Shown here: positions 23,449-27,097 of the stretch, in pieces
Layout: every line of letters begins with the position of its first letter
Numbering within the stretch: position 1 is the stretch's first letter
Assembly (NCBI GenBank): GCA_964525945.1
Contig: CAZGKX010000038.1
Coordinates: 1-27,097, forward strand
DNA from: CAZGKX01 sp964525945
Lineage (GTDB): Bacteria; Pseudomonadota; Gammaproteobacteria; Legionellales; Legionellaceae
Length of the DNA stretch: 27,097 nt
Direction: 5' to 3'
Made by a program: the position numbers and the translations under genes
The notes under the pieces: generated by a model
What the model saw: the letters and a program-made list of their open reading frames with translations, nothing else
What the model was told of the DNA's origin: nothing
Database searches by the model: none

Positions 23449-25326
23449 GTGAACTTTAGAAAAGACATTAATGGTCTTAGAGCTGTTGCTGTTTTAGGTG
23501 TGTTATTTTTTCATTTTTTTCCTGAGGTTATTCCAGGAGGGTTTACCGGCGTTGACGTTTTTTTTGTCATCTCGGGATTTTTCATGACAGCTATTATTTT
23601 TGGCAAAATAGACAAAAATAAATTCTCTTTAAAAAGTTTTTATGTAGCCCGCGCGAATAGAATCCTGCCTGAATTGATTGTTTTATGTGCAGTCGTCTTG
23701 TTTTTTGGGTTTTTCTTTGTTACGCCCTTGGCTTATAAATCACTGGCGAAACATGCTTTAAGCAGCCTTACTTTTTTATCTAACTTCGTGTACACGTTTG
23801 AATCTGGTTATTTTGATGTAGCATCACATGATAAATGGTTTCTGCACACCTGGTCGCTCTCGGTTGAATGGCAATTTTATCTCATTTATCCGTTAGTGAT
23901 CACATTATTGGCCATGAAAGGTATTTCAATTAAAAAAATAGCGTTGGGTGTTTTAATCGTTACAGCCCTTAGCTTTTTATTATCATGCAGCACCAGCACT
24001 ATTTGGCCCAATGCCGCATATTTTTGTTTGCCTACGCGACTTTGGGAGCTAACCTTGGGGGCGGTCACTTATCTTTATCCGCTCTCACTTTCAAAAAGAA
24101 CGGGGGTGCTTTTTGAGGCCCTGGGATTTGTGCTAATTATTTGTTCTTATTTTTGTATTTCAGAAAAAAATACTTTCCCAGGGTATTTAGCGCTGTTTCC
24201 AACTTTAGGCGCTTTTTTAATCATTCAAGCTCATAGAGAGCACAGCCTTATCACCAACAATAGAGTTTTCCAAAAAATAGGTGAATGGTCATATTCTATT
24301 TATTTATGGCATTATCCTTTAACCGTCATCATTTTTTCTTTCGCATTGCCTAATGTTTGGAAAATTCCATTTCTTCTTATGGCAATACTCTTGGGATTTT
24401 TAAGCAATAAATACATAGCCACCAGAAAACATCGAGGCGTTGCAATTCACTATTATAAGCGAATGATTGGTTTAGTCTTTTCTTCTGTTTTTATTTTTTC
24501 TTGTATAATATTTGGCAGCAATATTTTCGCCAAAATGAAATTAAAGGATGACTCCTCGTTTGTTCTCTACCAAGATTTAATAAAAACCAAAAAAGAGACC
24601 CTTGCGCATTACAATTTGAACTACACGGATTATAAAAAACAATACACTGAAGGCAGCACTTGCAGTTTTGATAAAGAAATGCCAACCCAATACGCATTTC
24701 AATGTGTTAATCATATAATCAAAAACGATGGTTGGCTGGTTATTGGGGATTCGCATGGCAGAGACTTTTATCATTCCCTGCAATTTGCGTATCCACAACA
24801 AAATATAGCAATGCTACAACAATCCTCTTGTGCTCCTGCAAAAGCAATAAAACAAAACAGCAAAATAGTTTGTTTCCGAGAAATGGAAAAAATAATTGAT
24901 TTTATCAATTCCAATAAAAATATTAAGAAAGTCATTTTTGCAGCTCGCTACACCAATGAATCAAGTACACCTTTTTTTATAAAACAATTGAAATCCGGTG
25001 TTTATAAACGAGATTTGATTGTGGTCAATTCTGGCGTGCATTTTGATAGGGATATATCTAATTATTTGTACAAGTATGGTGCTCGAGAATACTATCCAAT
25101 AGAACAAAAGTTCATTCATCCTAAACACAAGATAAATGATAAACTGAGTTCTATCCATCAAAACAATATTAAAATTTTTGATAAATACCATGTCTTTTGT
25201 AATGGGGAGGATTCCTGCAAACTGATTGATCATTCAAATGTGTTGTTTATTGATAATCAACATTTGTCCGAAAAGGGGATGATCTATTTGGCTAAAAGAA
25301 TCAATCAAAGTAAAATTATGGAATAA
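23449..25326 (+). CDS. OafA-type O-acyltransferase (AcylT3-SGNH)
   Basis: The 625-aa protein starts at GTG with an AGG element about 10 bases upstream. Residues 1 to about 350 form the acyltransferase-3 membrane domain: INGLRAVAVLGVLFFHFFPE (Arg11 and His22), GGFTGVDVFFVISGF, and HTWSLSVEWQFYLIYP, followed by several helices. After a last helix (about 340-360), a periplasmic SGNH domain has GDSHGRD (433-439) and the DNQH dyad (Asp602, His605). This is the OafA/OatA-like architecture that moves an acetyl group across the membrane and places it on a cell-surface glycan. Position next to capsule export genes suggests capsule O-acetylation; LPS is the alternative. The SGNH half is paralogous to the preceding gene. 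A 212-base spacer separates them, so they may be separately transcribed. Confidence 0.9.
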   Translation: MNFRKDINGLRAVAVLGVLFFHFFPEVIPGGFTGVDVFFVISGFFMTAIIFGKIDKNKFSLKSFYVARANRILPELIVLCAVVLFFGFFFVTPLAYKSLAKHALSSLTFLSNFVYTFESGYFDVASHDKWFLHTWSLSVEWQFYLIYPLVITLLAMKGISIKKIALGVLIVTALSFLLSCSTSTIWPNAAYFCLPTRLWELTLGAVTYLYPLSLSKRTGVLFEALGFVLIICSYFCISEKNTFPGYLALFPTLGAFLIIQAHREHSLITNNRVFQKIGEWSYSIYLWHYPLTVIIFSFALPNVWKIPFLLMAILLGFLSNKYIATRKHRGVAIHYYKRMIGLVFSSVFIFSCIIFGSNIFAKMKLKDDSSFVLYQDLIKTKKETLAHYNLNYTDYKKQYTEGSTCSFDKEMPTQYAFQCVNHIIKNDGWLVIGDSHGRDFYHSLQFAYPQQNIAMLQQSSCAPAKAIKQNSKIVCFREMEKIIDFINSNKNIKKVIFAARYTNESSTPFFIKQLKSGVYKRDLIVVNSGVHFDRDISNYLYKYGAREYYPIEQKFIHPKHKINDKLSSIHQNNIKIFDKYHVFCNGEDSCKLIDHSNVLFIDNQHLSEKGMIYLAKRINQSKIME

Positions 25327-25419
25327 TCAGCATTGATGAAGACGATGTGCTTGATTAGGGCGAGAACATCACAGTTTAAAAACAGCACACAGCCTCGGAC
25401 GATGGCGGGGAGCTATCAT

Positions 25420-25445
25420 GGTGGGCACGCTGCGCTTTGCCCACC
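25420..25445. repeat. GC-rich hairpin repeat, REP-like, possible terminator
   Basis: A perfect 8-bp inverted repeat GGTGGGCA/TGCCCACC encloses a 10-base loop, with CCTACG after it. The same kind of GTGGGCA...TGCCCAC unit recurs between genes in many proteobacterial genomes, from memory. A T7 run at 25457-25463 follows some 11 bases later, so it may also end transcription of the AcylT3-SGNH gene. It lies between two convergent genes, the usual place for such repeats. Confidence 0.6.
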
Positions 25446-25464
25446 CTACGAGCTACTTTTTTTG

Positions 25465-26103
25465 TTAAGAAATAGAGGATTCGGATAGGGCTTGCCGATC
25501 GCCTGTGGCAATATGGTGCGCGTGTTGGCTGATTTTTTCGATGGGCCAATTCCACCAAGCAAGATCAAGTAAGAACTGGATCGTTGCGTCATCAAAGCGT
25601 TTGCGAATAGGCTGCACTGGATTGCCGCCAACCACTGTGTATGGTTCGACATCTTTGCAGACCAAAGCGTTGGCGCCAATGATGGCACCATCACCAATGT
25701 GCACGCCTTGCATGATGGTTACCGAATTGCCAATCCACACGTCGTTGCCAATGACAATATCGCCTTTGCTGACAATATCCATTGGCGTTGTTGCCCAAGA
25801 TTTTCCAAATACTTTAAAAGGGTACGTGGAAAAACCATGCATGGGGTGGTTTGCACCATTGGTGATAAATCGTACGCCCGTTGCTATTTGGCAGAATTTA
25901 CCAATGATGAGCTTGTCTGTTGAAAAATCAAACAGATAAAGAACGTTTTTTTCAAAATTGTAGACGTCCACTGGATCATCATAATACGTGTAATCACCAA
26001 CCATGATTTGTGGTTTGGTGATGATGTTTTTAAGAAAACACGTTCTTGTCACCCCCACAATGGGGTATAACGTGCTTGGATCAGGATGGTTATTTTTTTC
26101 CAT
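25465..26103 (-). CDS. Vat/CatB-like hexapeptide acetyltransferase
   Basis: The 212-aa protein is a left-handed beta-helix acetyltransferase of the xenobiotic (XAT) type. TRTCFLKNIITKPQIMVGDYTYYDDP (20-44), FCQIATGVRFITNGANHPMHGFSTYPF (70-96, with His86 in the place of the catalytic His of Vat proteins) and the hexapeptide repeats VIGNDVWIGNSVTIMQGVHIGDGAIIGANALVCKDV are all as in VatD and CatB. The C-terminal PYTVVGGNPVQPIRKRF and WWNWP also fit. Known members acetylate streptogramin A or chloramphenicol, but many chromosomal relatives have unknown or sugar substrates. It starts 8 bases after the MacB-like permease with AGAGGG just before the ATG, so they form an operon. Drug resistance is not proven. 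Confidence 0.86.
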   Translation of the reverse strand: MEKNNHPDPSTLYPIVGVTRTCFLKNIITKPQIMVGDYTYYDDPVDVYNFEKNVLYLFDFSTDKLIIGKFCQIATGVRFITNGANHPMHGFSTYPFKVFGKSWATTPMDIVSKGDIVIGNDVWIGNSVTIMQGVHIGDGAIIGANALVCKDVEPYTVVGGNPVQPIRKRFDDATIQFLLDLAWWNWPIEKISQHAHHIATGDRQALSESSIS

Positions 26104-26111
26104 ACACCCTC

Positions 26112-27097
26112 TTATTCATTCCGTAAAGACACCACTGGCTCTAACATGGCCGCACGTCTAGCTGGGTAAAAACCGAAAAAAACACCGGTGGCAACGGAGA
26201 CGGCAAAACCGGTCAATAGCGGTAGCGCGTATACGCGAAATGCCCATTGATTAAAATACGCAATCACCCAAGTAAACATCAATCCTATCAATACACCAAA
26301 CAGCCCCCCCAATAGGGACAGCATCATGGATTCAATCAAAAACAACGCTTGAATTTCTCGCCGTTTAGCACCCACTGCTTTGCGAATACCTATTTCTTTT
26401 TTACGCTCATTGACCGACACTAGCATAACATTCATCACGCCAATGCCCCCTACAACCAGCGAAATTCCGCCAATAACCCCCAATAATAATGCAAATATAC
26501 GCCCTTGGCTTTCCATACTGGCAATAATTTGCTTGGCGCTACGGATAAACACGCTTAGTTTGGGCGCAACTTGGCCGATAATTTGTTTAATTTGGCGGAT
26601 AACATCATCAATGTTAGTGTCCGATTTTAACAACATCACCGCATTATTGATACGGGCATCCTTCGCAATCAAAGGCATCCCCGCAATCGGCACAATAGCT
26701 GCTTGGTTAATGTCCTCATTAAAAAATCCATTTTCTTTCCACGGTTTTGCCACCCCAACGATGGTGTACAATCCTTGTCCTATTTGCAATTGCTTGCCCA
26801 GGGGGGTGTCCAAGGTAAGTTGTTTAATTTGGGCAGCTAAGCCACTTCCTATCACACAAACATGTTCGAAAGATTCTAAAAAAGACACAAAATGCCCCGC
26901 CGCCAGTTCAATATGAATGATGGCAGCGAGCGATTCGTCGGCACCAATAATGGCGCCATTCAATGTTTTGCCGCGAAAACTCATGGGCTGATAGGCTGTA
27001 TTATAAGGTGCGATTTGCAGAACAGTCGGTAACATGGCCGGAAATTGCCGCCAAACAGGCAGAGGAATGGATTCTTGATTGCTGGTGCTGCCATTGG
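26112..27097 (-). CDS. MacB-like ABC transporter permease, C-terminal part (cut by window edge)
   Basis: The leftward frame stays open past the ATG at 27035 to the window edge (another 20 codons), so the gene starts outside. The visible 328 residues have a periplasmic MacB_PCD-like region (VIGSGLAAQI, LQIGQGLYTIVGVAKPW) and then the FtsX/MacB core: a helix with GISLVVGGIGVMNVMLVSVNERKKEIGIRKAVGAKRREI and two further helices ending in PARRAAMLEPVVSLRNE. MacB-type permeases drive export of macrolides, lipoproteins, toxins or peptides using a periplasmic adaptor and an outer membrane channel. No ATPase domain is in the visible part; it may be fused N-terminally or be a separate gene outside. Linked 8 bases downstream is the Vat-like acetyltransferase. 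Confidence 0.88.
   Translation of the reverse strand, partial: NGSTSNQESIPLPVWRQFPAMLPTVLQIAPYNTAYQPMSFRGKTLNGAIIGADESLAAIIHIELAAGHFVSFLESFEHVCVIGSGLAAQIKQLTLDTPLGKQLQIGQGLYTIVGVAKPWKENGFFNEDINQAAIVPIAGMPLIAKDARINNAVMLLKSDTNIDDVIRQIKQIIGQVAPKLSVFIRSAKQIIASMESQGRIFALLLGVIGGISLVVGGIGVMNVMLVSVNERKKEIGIRKAVGAKRREIQALFLIESMMLSLLGGLFGVLIGLMFTWVIAYFNQWAFRVYALPLLTGFAVSVATGVFFGFYPARRAAMLEPVVSLRNE

Noticed and set aside
1..27097. CRISPR arrays, tRNA or rRNA genes, prophage or plasmid origin signals
   Set aside because: No regularly spaced repeats, no cloverleaf or rRNA motifs and no replication or integrase genes were seen.

Overview
The window looks like chromosomal DNA of a gammaproteobacterium with low to moderate GC content. 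The evidence is the gene content (group 2/3 'kps'-type capsule export, pseudaminic acid genes, OafA-type acyltransferase, MacB permease), E. coli-like sigma70 promoters and AGGAG-type ribosome sites. The AT-rich coding style and heavy IS decay would suit a host-associated lineage such as the Legionellales, but the sequence does not prove a taxon.

Layout. (1) 1-759, leftward: the start of a Wzx-type flippase cut by the window edge, preceded by a small unknown ORF. (2) 1030-4047, rightward: a KpsF-like sugar isomerase, KpsS and an overlapping PlsC-like acyltransferase. (3) 4218-8823, leftward: kpsT and a 1310-aa protein that combines a KpsC-like transferase module, a helical middle and a second GT-B-like transferase; it is the best candidate for the capsule polymerase. 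A strong promoter and an attenuator-like hairpin lie upstream. (4) 9283-10709: remnants of three different insertion sequences. (5) 11113-14354: an intact kpsM, a dead kpsC fragment, an intact single-domain kpsC, and a frameshifted second kpsM. (6) 14351-17713, leftward: a GNAT N-acyltransferase and a pseF-pseG-pseH run, with pseH frameshifted in an A7 tract. (7) 17836-21996, leftward operon kpsE-kpsD-kpsC (N-type single domain). (8) 22310-25326, rightward: a stand-alone exported SGNH protein and an AcylT3-SGNH O-acyltransferase with a related SGNH domain. (9) 25465-27097, leftward: a Vat/CatB-like acetyltransferase and a MacB-like permease cut by the right edge.

How it fits together. KpsC and KpsS are expected to build the poly-Kdo linker on a lysophospholipid, the 1310-aa protein may extend the repeat chain, KpsM/KpsT export it through the inner membrane, and KpsE/KpsD carry it to the surface. 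PseF/PseG point to pseudaminic acid as a possible component, although PseB, PseC and PseI are not here. The SGNH proteins and acyltransferases may decorate the polymer or its lipid anchor. The locus is scattered over both strands and is mosaic: about 4-14 kb is visibly more AT-rich than about 16-22 kb. The most notable features are the split KpsC, the giant two-transferase protein, reciprocal decay of two kpsM/kpsC pairs, and a KpsF-like protein with altered active-site residues.
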